Source: Acanthamoeba lenticulata
Taxonomy: Eukaryota > Discosea > Longamoebia > Acanthamoebidae
Length of the DNA stretch: 64,000 nt
Direction of reading: 5' to 3'
NCBI GenBank assembly: GCA_002179805.1
Contig: NAVB01000066.1
Span: 32,859-96,858, forward strand
Shown here piece by piece: positions 44,203-57,139 of the stretch; position 1 is the stretch's first letter, and every line of letters starts with the position of its first letter. The notes under the pieces were generated by a model that saw only the letters and a list, made by a program, of their open reading frames with translations, had not been told where the DNA came from and ran no database searches. The translations under genes were made by a program, and so were the position numbers.

Positions 44203-44591
44203 GGAGGGCAAGAGGATGGGAAGGAAATCGCCCAGAAATGCATGCCCATTTACACCATTAAGTGCTTGTCAGGTTTGCCTCTGCTGTGGGCGCCGTCCGC
44301 ACTGCACGCCACGGCGCATGGAAACTGGGAAACACACTGGCACATGGAAACGTTTCATCTCGCTGCTTGCACCCTAGGGTGGTGGTCTCACCGGCTTTTT
44401 GTGCAGTTTTACGAAAGCAGAAAAAAGAAAATAAAGCTAAGTCTTTTCTTCTTCCTTCCTTTTTCTGCCACCGAGATTGCCTCCCTAATGCTGATGCCGG
44501 CGTTGGCTGATGGCATAAGAAGGACGGCGTCGAGGACGTGTTTTCTCAGTTCAAAAGCCAGCCAGCAGTAACGAACCGCACCATCCACATC
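44203..44591. other. Intergenic spacer
   Basis: About 390 bp between two genes on the same strand. A purine-rich then pyrimidine-rich strip (AAAGCAGAAAAAAGAAAAT, TTTTCTTCTTCCTTCCTTTT) lies near 44420-44465. I see no feature besides likely 3' UTR and promoter. Confidence 0.4.
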
Positions 44592-45473
44592 ATGAGCGCC
44601 TCGAAGAAGAACATCACCGTTGCCGGCGGCAAGAAGGAGGAGAAGCCCATCCCGGTCTGCAAGCTGTGCAAGACACCAGAGCACACGACCGGCTCGTGCG
44701 AGCGTCTGTGCCGCGGGACAAAGTGCCGCGACCTGGGCCTCCACGTGCATGCTTGGGTCGAATGTCCCTTCAAGACGCGGCCCTTCTGCGAGCTGTGCGG
44801 TCACACCGACCACGGCATCCTCAAGTGGGACTGCATCTACCGGTGCTTCGCGCACGACAACTACGCGCACCTCATCGACGACTGCCCGATCGTGTGCGAT
44901 CACTGCGAGCACCGCGGCCACAGGGCCTGGTCGCAGGTGTGTCCTGCGCGCGAGAAGGCCCGCCGCTTCTCGCAGAAGCAGAAGCAGCAGCAGCCCGCCG
45001 TGGCCCAGAAGAAGACGACCAAATCGGCGCCGGCCAAGTCTGCGCAGCCACAGCCTCAGCAGAAGCAGGCCACACCAGCGACGTCGCCTGCCAAGACGGC
45101 TCAGCCGAAGCTTCCATCACAGCAGCAGCAGCAGCAGCCACGAGTAGCCGAGGACGAGAAGAAGCGGAAGCAGGACGAGGTGGAGGCGCGGCGACAAGCG
45201 GCCGAGGAGAAGCGGAAGCGCGAGGCGGCTGAGGCCCAAGCCCAGCTGCAGGCGCTCAAAGCCGACGAGCAAAAGCTCGTCCAGGCGCTGACCGACCTGG
45301 AGAAGGAGAAGGTCCGCATCGTGCAGGAGCTAGCGCAGCTCCGCTCCGCGATGCAGCCCTACGCAGCCAAGGTGGTGGTGGCCTCAAAGCCTGCCCCTCC
45401 GGTCGCCGCCGCCGCCGCCTCTGCCGCCGCCGTCGTCGCTGGCCGGAGCACCCTCCGGCAGTCACGGGGCTGA
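44592..45473 (+). CDS. Zinc-knuckle and coiled-coil protein
   Basis: An intronless gene of 293 residues. The first 130 residues hold a series of Cys/His clusters spaced like tandem zinc knuckles: CKLCKTPEHTTGSCERLC, KCRDLGLHVHAWVEC, CELCGHTDHGILKWDC, CFAHDNYAHLIDDC and CDHCEHRGHRAWSQVC. A Lys/Gln/Ala/Pro-rich linker follows, then a Glu/Arg/Ala coiled coil (KKRKQDEVEARRQAAEEKRK, REAAEAQAQLQALKADEQKL) and an Ala-rich tail. Tandem knuckles suggest RNA binding. The lack of introns is unusual in this window and could mean retroposition. There is no integrase, reverse transcriptase or terminal repeat nearby, so I do not call it a retroelement gag. Confidence 0.75.
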   Translation: MSASKKNITVAGGKKEEKPIPVCKLCKTPEHTTGSCERLCRGTKCRDLGLHVHAWVECPFKTRPFCELCGHTDHGILKWDCIYRCFAHDNYAHLIDDCPIVCDHCEHRGHRAWSQVCPAREKARRFSQKQKQQQPAVAQKKTTKSAPAKSAQPQPQQKQATPATSPAKTAQPKLPSQQQQQQPRVAEDEKKRKQDEVEARRQAAEEKRKREAAEAQAQLQALKADEQKLVQALTDLEKEKVRIVQELAQLRSAMQPYAAKVVVASKPAPPVAAAAASAAAVVAGRSTLRQSRG

Positions 45474-46167
45474 GGCCGCCGCAGAGAACAATGAAACAAT
45501 AAAAACAAAATTATTCACATGTCCATCGCTCCTTCTGCGCGATTCCCCAAGGATCAATCAAGCGAGGACGTAGCTAGTATACGCACACGAGAGCGTCTAA
45601 TCATGCACGCTCATCCTCCCCTCGTTCAGGGTTGATGGTTGCATCCCGTGTTATGAAGAAGACCACCTTTTCACCTTGCCTCAAGCTGCCACCTTTAGTT
45701 GCGCGTTTCAGAGACACACAAACAAGCCATCATTAGCCTAGCAGTTACAGGAGAGTGAACACCACTTCGGCCAAATATTGAAACAGCCAATTACCGCAAC
45801 CACAGGATCTTTTTATGGTTCCGTGTTGGGAGAAACGAACTGTGCGTAAAAACGAGAATCAACTTTCCAAACTCCCACAAAGCTTGGAGTGTCCTCGCAG
45901 CAGGAGTGGTACCCGACCTCCACTACACACCCAACCTCATCGGCTTCTCTGGTGTTGAGACCTGCAGGCCATCACCCAATTGGCGACTAGACTACTCTGC
46001 ACCAATGAATGCCCAACAAACCACCTATACAAGGTGGTGACTGACCCTGAGTAAGTTCATCCTGCCCCAGTTCACCCTTGTACACACACCTCTTACCCAC
46101 AGCTTGATTGTGCTCATTTGAAACCCTATCAAACACACACAAACAGGACACAAGAAGGAGGAAATCA
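45474..46167. other. Intergenic region upstream of the GH16 pseudogene
   Basis: About 690 bp. I see a 3' end signal (CAATAAAAACAAAATTATTC near 45497) and nothing that reads as an exon or tRNA. The last 100 bp hold CA-rich sequence (TACACACACC, CAAACACACAC) just before the start codon. Confidence 0.45.
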
Positions 46168-47452
46168 ATGACCACCATGAAGAAAATCTACTCTCTTGTT
46201 GTTGTGCTGATGCTAGCCTGTTCCTTCGCTGGCAGTGCACGGGCTGCCTACACGCTGAAGGACAACTTCAGTGGCACCACCTTCTTTGATAACTTCAAAT
46301 TCAGCACCGACAACGACCTTGTCCCAAACAGCTACGTCAACTACGTTGACAGGACCACTGCCCAAGGTAACTTTCTGCATCTCACGACCACCTCATCACT
46401 TTCACATGTCCTGGAATAATAACGACAATCATTATTGCAGCCAATGGTTTGATCTCAGCAAGCTCCAGCGTCTCACCATTCTTCTTCATCTTCTTCTTTC
46501 ACCATCACAACAGTTACTCACATCAACAAACGTGGCCAGGCACATTACCGGCTGTCTGGCTGCTTGGCCCTAACTGGCCTGCTGGTGGTGAGATCGACAT
46601 CATGATGATTTGAGAATGTCGGCTACAGCAACGTCAACCAAGTTCGTCTCCCGCCCTGCGCTGCTGCGCCTGTCTTCTGAGTTTGAGGTCAAGGACTAAC
46701 CACCCGTGGTGGGTAGATGACCCTGCACACGACAGATGGCTGCACCATGGTCAACCAAGCGGCCAATTCCTTCACCGGCACCTGGGCTGCTGGCCTCAAC
46801 AACGTTGGGCAGGCCAAGAACTGCTACATCCACGCCCCCGGCCAGTACGATAACCAGGGTTGTGGAATCATCGGCGCTAGTGGCGGGTTCGCCCGGCGTT
46901 CAACGGTGGCGGTGGAGGAGTCTATGCTACTGGTACGGTGTCACCCCACAGCTGCCCTCAAACTTTAAAAGCTCACCAGCAATCAGAATTCGGCAATGGC
47001 TGGCCGATCAAGGTGTGGTTCTTCCCTCGCAACAACATTCCCAGCGACATCTTGTCTGGTAACCCCATCCCCTCCAACTGGGGCACGTACGTGATACTTT
47101 CCTCTTCATTTAGTTAACCTGAAGAACAAAAAGGAACTGACGACCTGCTCCACACATTACTCAGTCCTGTGGCTGCGTTCAACATGGGCAGCGACTGCTC
47201 GCCCAGCCACTTCTATGACATGCAGCTCATCATCAACATCAACTTCTGCGGTGACTGGGCCAGTACGTCCTGTTAGTGTCCCTGTAATGCAACATCAATG
47301 ATTGTTGACCTGTGCGTGGGTGAACAGATGACCTGTTTGATGATCAAGGGTGTCAAACCACCTGCAAGAATGTGGCGCAGAACGCGCCTGGCGCCTACAA
47401 CGAGGCGTACTGGCGTTTCAACTCGATCAAGGTCTACGAGTACCAGTTCTGA
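46168..47452 (+). pseudogene. Secreted GH16 family glycosyl hydrolase, disrupted
   Basis: ATG 46168 opens a good signal peptide (MKKIYSLVVVLMLACSFAGS) and YTLKDNFSGTTFFDNFKFST, the start of a fungal/amoebal GH16 laminarinase-like enzyme. The second exon begins normally (ANGLISASSS), then runs into a Phe/His low-complexity strip where about 50 residues of the usual fold appear missing. AVWLLGPNWPAGGEIDI follows, but TGA at 46611-46613 and a one-base shift break the catalytic ExDxxE motif. The right frame resumes with ENVGYSNVNQ and MTLHTTDGCTMVNQ, then slips again near 46889 (GASGGF to [13 protein letters not shown]). The last exons ([52 protein letters not shown]) look intact. Several independent lesions make loss of function likely. 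Confidence 0.7.
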
Positions 47453-47528
47453 GAAGTCTTCTGTCCAGACCAAGGGCTAACGTTGCCAAAAAAAATGTTT
47501 TTCAATAATAAAATTTTGTGATTAATGG

Positions 47529-49695
47529 TCACGTTCTTGCCCCGCCAGACTGTTGCTCTCGCTCGAGTTCCTCCATCGCCAGGCGAACCGCGACATCGAG
47601 CTTCGGGGTGAGCGGGTCGGCGATCAGCGGTCGCAGGGACACGGCCGAGCCAATCGTCTCCAGCACCGGCTTGAGCCACGGGTACACCCATTCGCCGTAC
47701 TGGTAGGCGTTGTAGCGCCAGATCGCCGGCGGATGCGCTCCTGCGTGCCAAGTCGCCGAGGCATTGTCGTCAGTTCAACGTTCCATGGCCTGAATCCGCG
47801 GTGGAGGCCTGCACGTACCTGGCCCAATCTCGCCCTTGCAGGGCGATGGCCCTTCGCGACATGCATTGCTGTGCGCGATGTCGACGGTCTCGGGCGGCCG
47901 AAGGGCGAGCGACAACCGGCGTAGCGGGTCGGCCTCCGTTTCACCCTCAGCGGTGTTTTGTTCGAGCGTGACCGCGCAGCTCGGCGTCAGTACGACGTGG
48001 AAGCCTTGTCGCCCTGTGCCCCGCCCCGAGGACATGTTTTAGCGCAACAGTATGAAGGGGAGGTGAAGCGTCGGAATGTCGCTTACCAGCGCGCATGTCA
48101 GCCACGGCCTCGCTGAGCCATGACGAAAGCGTCGTCGCGCTCACCAGGAAGACGGGCGCAAGCAGTGTGCTGTCCATCAAGATATTGTCAACGCGTGAGT
48201 GTCAGAGAGGAACCACTCCGCGCCGGTGAGTGAGGGGCAGCGCAAGGACATACGAGGGCGAAGGCTTCAAGAGCGACTGCAGGACAACGTGCACAATGTA
48301 CAAGTCGATCAGAGAGAAAAACGACCTCGTATCGGCGTGGCCTTTCTCATGCTCGATCTGTTCACCGTCGCGACGATGATCGTCAACACGTTACGCCGGG
48401 CGCAGAGGCGACACAGACAAAGAACGTACCACGGCGAGCTTCTCCTCGGGCGACCGGGCGTCGCCAGTCAGGAGGTACTGCTTGAGCTCCTTGAGCGTGA
48501 GGGCCTGCCGGTTGCCTACCGCGACGACGCCTGGACGGTGATGGTGATAAGTCCCCATCAAACGCATGCGATGAAGCTTGCTATCTCTGGTGTACCGGCG
48601 GCGCAGTGTGCGTTGTTGTGGAGCATGGCCAGCAGTGGGCCCTCGGTCTGCTGTTTCCTGTACGCGGGCCCCGTGGCCCCAAGTCAATCCATTGTTCATG
48701 CATTGCAAGGCAAGCACGACCACGACCACGGCTAGCGAGGCTGTCGTACAGGCCCAGGAGGGCGTGGAGGGCGCGTCGCTTGTAGTCGTACACGCCGAGC
48801 TGTTCATCGTACTCGAGACTGTAGCTCCCGAACAGCTTGTTCCACCAGCTCTCACTGCAGCAAGCAACAAACTTGCATGTGAGCGCCTCCGCACACACAC
48901 GGTGTGACATGAAAAGGCCACACTGACCTGCGCTTCGTATGCATGCTGTAATCGGCTCGTATGAAGGCCCCGAGCAGGGCCACGGTGACTTCGAAGAGCG
49001 CGGCGCTGAGCATGAAGGCCGGCATTAGCCGCAGAGCCAGGGTGCCCGATCCCGGCAGCAGGAAGGAGCCGACGACCACGAGAATCGGCGTCCAATCACT
49101 TGCCATCACCTGTGGCAGTCCCAGCTGTGGGGGCGGCCCAGGGAGGAGCAAGCCTATGAGCAAGAAGAGGTCCAGAGCACAAGCGAGAGCCCAATGAAGT
49201 ACGCACTGTGCTGAAGATGAAGGGAGTGGTCATGTGCGCGGTGTAGAGGAGGAAGCCGTAGCCCACGGTGGTTAAGATGAGCTTCCCTGTGCTGGTGAAG
49301 ATGTTGGCAGGGAAGACCGGGCTGGACGACGCCTTCACCTCCTCGCCAGCCCCCCGCAGGCGAAGCCACGGAGGGGGCGATGGTGAAGAGCCGCTTGTGT
49401 CGCGCGCTGGCCTGGTCCCAACCCAGCGCTTTGTGCCGTGCAAGGAGGGGAAAGGGGCTCGTGCTGCCACTGAAGGAAACAATCTCGAGCGAATCGTCGG
49501 AACAAATCCTTGGCCTTGGCGCACTGCCGCGGGCCGGTGATGGCTCAAGAAGAAAAGACTCGACGAGAGCGGTTGCCGTGAAGAGGGGGGCACCACGAGG
49601 TGCCGCGTGCACGCGACAGACCTGTTGTGGAGGCTGAAGGAGCGCAGGGCGCACGGCGCACCTCTCCCAGCCACAAAGTCTCCTCGCCGCAGCAT
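47529..49695 (-). CDS. Unrecognised membrane protein, possibly mitochondrial
   Basis: ATG 49695 to TGA 47529-47531, about eight exons. The first 60 residues are Arg/Ser-rich and acid-poor (MLRRGDFVAGRGAPCALRSF), like a mitochondrial presequence. Then come hydrophobic segments (LILTTVGYGFLLYTAHMTTP, PILVVVGSFLLPGSGTLALR, LMPAFMLSAALFEVTVALLG) and a soluble part (ESWWNKLFGSYSLEYDEQLG, VYDYKRRALHALLGLYDSLA). Later exons read ALTLKELKQYLLTGDARSPE, TLLAPVFLVSATTLSSWLSE and, at the end, WRYNAYQYGEWVYPWLKPVL, SLRPLIADPLTPKLDVAVRL. Middle exons near 48250-48420 are uncertain. I do not recognise the family. It converges on the GH16 pseudogene, 77 bp apart. Confidence 0.5.
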
Positions 49696-50363
49696 GGTGC
49701 TCACCTTTGTGTGAAACACTCTGCGGTTAAAGGCGTCAAATTTCCACGCAAGGCGGAGTTGTACCTTCAGTGGCCAGTCCATTCAGCTGATGTGCATTTT
49801 AGGTTGCGTTACGCCAAACGGCCATTTCCTTCAAGTCTGGGGTCATTGAAGTGCTTGAGCAGAAATGGCTGCAGCCTGGGATGCCCATGCCTTGTGCTCA
49901 AATGGTTTCTCACTATGTGTTGTGGTTTGGCACCCTGTCCAGAAAGAGGGGAGGGCAGAGGGACAAAGGCAGTTGCTCCCGATCTGGTTGCGCAGCATGG
50001 TAGGCTCAGTGAGTGAAGTTCCAGAGGCAAGTGATATGCCTCATGGAATGTAGACAAAATGTTGTAGATGGTCATGACTTGGTCAGGCTCCTACAACACA
50101 GTCCACAGGCATCGTGGTCATCACGAGGAGGCCCTCCACTCCCCGAGGGAGAAATAAACAAGTGGTTGACCCCTAACCAGGGTGTTTCAGCGCCGGAATG
50201 GACGGCTCTTGCTTCCTCCCCTACCGAAGAAAAGTCGCTCAGGAAGGTTGTGGAAACAGATAGAAAAATAAGTGCCAAAGGAAAGTTGCTCGCTGGAGCA
50301 GCCCCTTGGCTGCAGTTGTTACTGCTCGAATAGACTCGATAGCACCCGATTAACGGGAGGTGA
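49696..50363. other. Intergenic, divergent promoter region
   Basis: About 670 bp between the unknown membrane protein (minus) and SelO (plus). No exon-like frame or RNA gene is evident. The sequence is of mixed composition without repeats. Confidence 0.45.
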
Positions 50364-53349
<2,986 letters not shown>

Positions 53350-54023
53350 GCACTTCCTCGCCTGCTCTGCTCCACCCCTTCCAGCGCTCGACTCCCAAGG
53401 GCCAAGCTGGAGGGTTGCGGCAGAGGCTCCACAAGCAGGAAGTGCGCGATTCCGCAACACTAGTCCCCCCCATGAGGTACGCGAGAGCACCTTTCCCACG
53501 CGCAACGTACACTCTCTCACAACACCCGCCGACGCACCTGTTGGATGGCCAGGTTTGCGCAAGAAGACGGCCAAATGAAGAGTGGATCGAAAAGCCAGCA
53601 CATGGACCGAGCCAACTCTGAACCCGCCCCTTCTTCCCTGCCTCCTCTTCTTTCCCGTCATCAACAGAGACCATCCCCATTTTTCTTCTCGCTTTCTGCT
53701 TCTAGCGTTGGCCGAGTGTCGATGATCTTCAACTTTGCCACGTGTGACTTGGAGCGAGCAGCTCTTGCGTCACAAACATTTATGGCGACACGTTACCCGC
53801 AACAAACTTGTGTGGGGTGCGGGGCGGGCGCACCGGCGATTGGTTGGCGAGATAGCGGGTCCTGGTCGCCTTCTCCGATGAAGGGCGCAGCAACAACCCG
53901 CAGGCCCGCACTCGGGGGCAGGTGAAAGCGAGGCTTGGCCCTTGGCCGGCACTGCACGACTCGCTCAGCTACCAGCCACATCACCTCAACCCACTTCAAC
54001 ACGAGAAAGAGGCAGACGGAGGC
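53350..54023. other. SelO 3' UTR and spacer before the first DUF229 gene
   Basis: About 670 bp. It carries the candidate SECIS at 53561-53635; the rest shows no coding character. The 3' UTR must extend at least to 53635 for the SECIS to be used. Confidence 0.5.
53561..53635 (+). promoter_or_regulatory. Candidate SECIS element (form 2) in the SelO 3' UTR
   Basis: The core is ATGA at 53575-53578 facing GA at 53620-53621, the non-Watson-Crick quartet. Helix II pairs 53579-53589 (AGAGTGGATCG) with 53608-53619 (CGAGCCAACTCT), ten pairs with one bulge and one mismatch. Four A residues start at 53590, exactly 11 nt after ATGA, as in known SECIS loops. A ministem CCA (53595-53597) with TGG (53603-53605) closes the apex, so it would be form 2. 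Helix I pairs AAGAAG (53561-53566) with CTTCTT (53630-53635) and CGG with CCG. Found by eye; energies not computed. Confidence 0.75.
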
Positions 54024-56429
54024 ATGAGGCACCTTGCCAACGCACGAGTGAAGCGGTTCATGCGCTACACGGCCATTGCCGTCTTTGTGCTGTGGATGGT
54101 GACCCTTTACTTCAGCTCTCAACACGACGGCCCGACATATGACGATAACGGAAGCGCTCGCCAGCGATTGCTCTCCTTCACCGGCGCTCTGAGGTCAGCC
54201 GCTGGGGTTGATAGTGAGGATGACCCCAAGCAAGCTCTTGCCCGCGAACGCCAAGAGAGACTCGCGCTCGAGGAACGCTTCGAGCGGCTCCTCACGAAGC
54301 AGCAGGACCTGCAGGGCCAGCTGGACATCTTGCGCCAGCAGATGCCGCTGCCCGAAGAACGCATGGAAGGCGCCGCCAAGCCGCCCGAGATCGGGTACAC
54401 GCGCTGGGCCAAGAACTATTACAACACGCGCCGTGACGATGCCACCGGCAGCGTATCGAATCCTGGTGGCGACTCTGGTGAACCCGTCAAGGGAACCTTG
54501 TCGAAGCCAACGGACGCGGTTCAGGTCGAGATCAAGCGCGCAGGGGAGGAAGGGCTGGAGAGCTCAGACGGCGGCAAGTGTGTGCTGCCCCACAAGGTGG
54601 ACTACAAGAAGGACTTTTGGCCCGGCCATAGCAGTCGGTTCACAGGTTGCTGTCGCGCGGGAACGCACTGTGGCAACTACCAGGTGCGCTTGATCATCCG
54701 CGTGGGGACGCGCATTGCGTTTTGGGAATTGTGCTGACAATCCTTCATTGTTGGCTTGTCCCTCCAGCTCGATCTTTCTAGCCGTCGCCTGTGGTCAAGA
54801 TGTGGCACAGAGGCCATCGTCAGCTGGTCCTCTGGCTCCAAGTCTCTGGAGCCCAATCACTTCTTCTCGCTGTCTGTGGGTACATGGTCTTCACCGCCAT
54901 GCCATCCAAGAGCCACTCACACCATACTGCAGTGCCGGCCGACCTGCAGTACCTCAAGTTCAAGTGCGGTGCAGTGGAGGAGCTCGTGGTTCTGCCAGCA
55001 ACCAACAGGGAGGCCCATCTGCGCGTGCTCAACCACACCACCTCCAGCCCCGCCGCGTCAGTGGCCAAACCGAACGTGGTAGTGCTGATGATCGACGCCG
55101 TCTCGCGCGCCCAGTTCATTCGAGGTACATACCACATCCCTCAGTTCTCGCAGATCTGGTGTTGAGCCAGTTTCTGATTGTGGTGCCAATCGCAGCCCTG
55201 CCGCAAACCGTGGAGCTCTTCCAGGATTGGCAAGACAAGGACCGCTACAGCGTGTTCGACTTTGAGTTCTTTGGCACGCTGGGGGCCTACTCCCCGCCCA
55301 ACCGCTACGCCTTCTTCTCCGGCTTCCCGTTCAGCGACGACCAGGCCTTCTTCGAGGGCTCGCCCTTCCCCGACGAGGAGAAGGTCCTGCGCGTACACGA
55401 AAAGCAGGGCGTGTGGATGTGGGACGTGCTGTCGGCCGAAGGCTACATGACCTTTTCAGCCCGCGACATGTGCTCTCGGTATGACGCGTCCAGCCCTTTT
55501 CGTTGGTCTATTCGCCCTAGAGTCGAGCTGATCAGTTCATTGCAGAATGGCCGCCTTCGTGTACGACGACTTCGTCTCACGGCCCTGGACCGACGTCCAC
55601 TTTCAGGACATCTTCTGCGACCACCGCTATCGGGCACACGAGCTTACTTCCGAGCACTGTTTGCTCAGTACGCTTCCCCACGAAATTGAGTCGTTCTCAA
55701 AGCACTGATGACCACGTCCCTCCACAGCTCGTAATGCGCACCAGTACGTGCTGGAAGCGGGCGCGCTGTTCCACGAGACTCACACGGACGTGCCGCGCTT
55801 CACCTACCTCGACTTTGCCGAAGGGTGCGTCTTGCCACCTTGACTTGGATCCAAGTTTCGAGGGCAACGATGGCTCACATCGCAGGTGCGCACAGGCATG
55901 AGCCGTCGATGCGAGTGCTGCGCACGATGGACAAGGACCTGGTCGAGTTCCTCCCGCGCCTCCTGGCCGACCAGAACACGATCGTCGTGATCGCCTCTGA
56001 CCACGGCATCGGCTACGGCAGCCACCACGTCACCAGGGATGGGTATGTTGACGACGAACATCGCGTAGTTGTTTTTTCTGTTTTGATTTCTTGCTTCCTA
56101 ACCACGTGTCTCTCTGCGGGATGGCAAACAACAGACCGCTGGAGGAGCGGTTGCCGGCCCTGTTCATGATCGCGCCCAACCGCGTGCTGGCCAAGGAGCG
56201 CCGCGCGCAGCTGGTCCAGAACTCGCGCAAGCTCGTTACCGGCCTCGACGTATTCGCCACCGTGGCCGACCTCGCCGGGGCAAGGTCAGCCAACAAGCGG
56301 AGGCCGTGGGCGCGAAGCTTGGTGCGCGAAGTGCCGTCGCGCAACTGTCGCGAGGCGGGCATCAACGTGCACGCTTGCCCGTGCTCGCTCTGGGACGGCG
56401 CCACCACGTCCCGCATTGCCTGGCGCTGA
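54024..56429 (+). CDS. DUF229 sulfatase-like type II membrane protein, copy 1
   Basis: ATG 54024, stop 56427-56429, about nine exons. A cytosolic basic head (MRHLANARVKRFMRYT) leads into one membrane anchor (AIAVFVLWMVTLYF), so the rest faces the Golgi lumen or cell surface. A coiled-coil stem (ALARERQERLALEERFERLL, TKQQDLQGQLDILRQQMPLP) and a Cys-rich part (GKCVLPHKVDYKKDFWPGHS, CCRAGTHCGNYQ) follow. The alkaline-phosphatase-fold domain shows NVVVLMIDAVSRAQF (metal Asp), TLGAYSPPNRYAFFSGFPFS (nucleophile zone), HEPSMRVLRTMDKDLVEFLP and VIASDHGIGYG (metal Asp-His), ending with INVHACPCSLWDG. DUF229 proteins may hydrolyse sulfate or phosphate esters of glycans. Copy 2 follows in tandem. Confidence 0.85.
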
Positions 56430-57139
56430 TCTCAACGTAAACGTGGGTGATCAGAAGATCTGGAACGCGGAAGGCTGGTAGTCGGTAGTGCACCCTCCGC
56501 CGCCCCGTCGGAAAAAGCTTGTATTTACTGCGGGCCCTGTTTGGCCACCGGTGGCTAAAGACAACCGGCCGTTGCACCGCTCTTTTGCCAGTTCGTGGCT
56601 CAACGGTCGGCGAGGTTGCCCGAGAGGAAACTGTTCCCATCACATACTTGAGATAACTTAGTTCTGGCCAAGAGAACAAGCTTAGAAGCTCAAAAATTAA
56701 TGGAATGAACTGGACGCGGAGCAACGAGTCATTAACAAGATACGCATTGGCGGGCTTTTATAGCCTCAGAAAAGCCCTGTTGGCCTGAGCAGTCGTGTCT
56801 CCGAGCCTCCGTCTAAGAAAGGCCGGCGAAACGACAGCACCTTGAGCGTCTGCGGGGCGCTGCGGGCCTCGTGTAACGCAAAGGCGCGGACCAACTGGCC
56901 CAGTGCCACCCAGCAATCATCGTCGCCAGACCACTTCTTATCTGCCAAGCCCCCCGCTGTTTCCGCCACTTTCAGCAACGACCTAAGACGCCAACACACC
57001 ACCGCCGGCCCTTTTTCCTTTTTCTCTTTGCCTCCTCGTCTCTTTCCCACCCGCGCCACCAAGCGGTGGTTAAAAGCCTCCTTTCTTCTCCTTCCCTCTT
57101 CTCTCATCACTATTACCCACACACACCACTTTGACAAAC
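56430..57139. other. Spacer between the tandem DUF229 genes
   Basis: About 710 bp. It contains an AT-rich probable 3' end of copy 1 (TTAATGGAATGAACTGG near 56698) and, from about 57000, a pyrimidine-rich leader (CCTTTTTCCTTTTTCTCTTT) just before the start of copy 2. No coding region or RNA gene is seen. Confidence 0.5.

Noticed and set aside
44592..45473. Gag protein of a retrotransposon
   Set aside because: No reverse transcriptase, protease, integrase or terminal repeats within several kilobases, and the knuckle spacing is not the standard CX2CX4HX4C.
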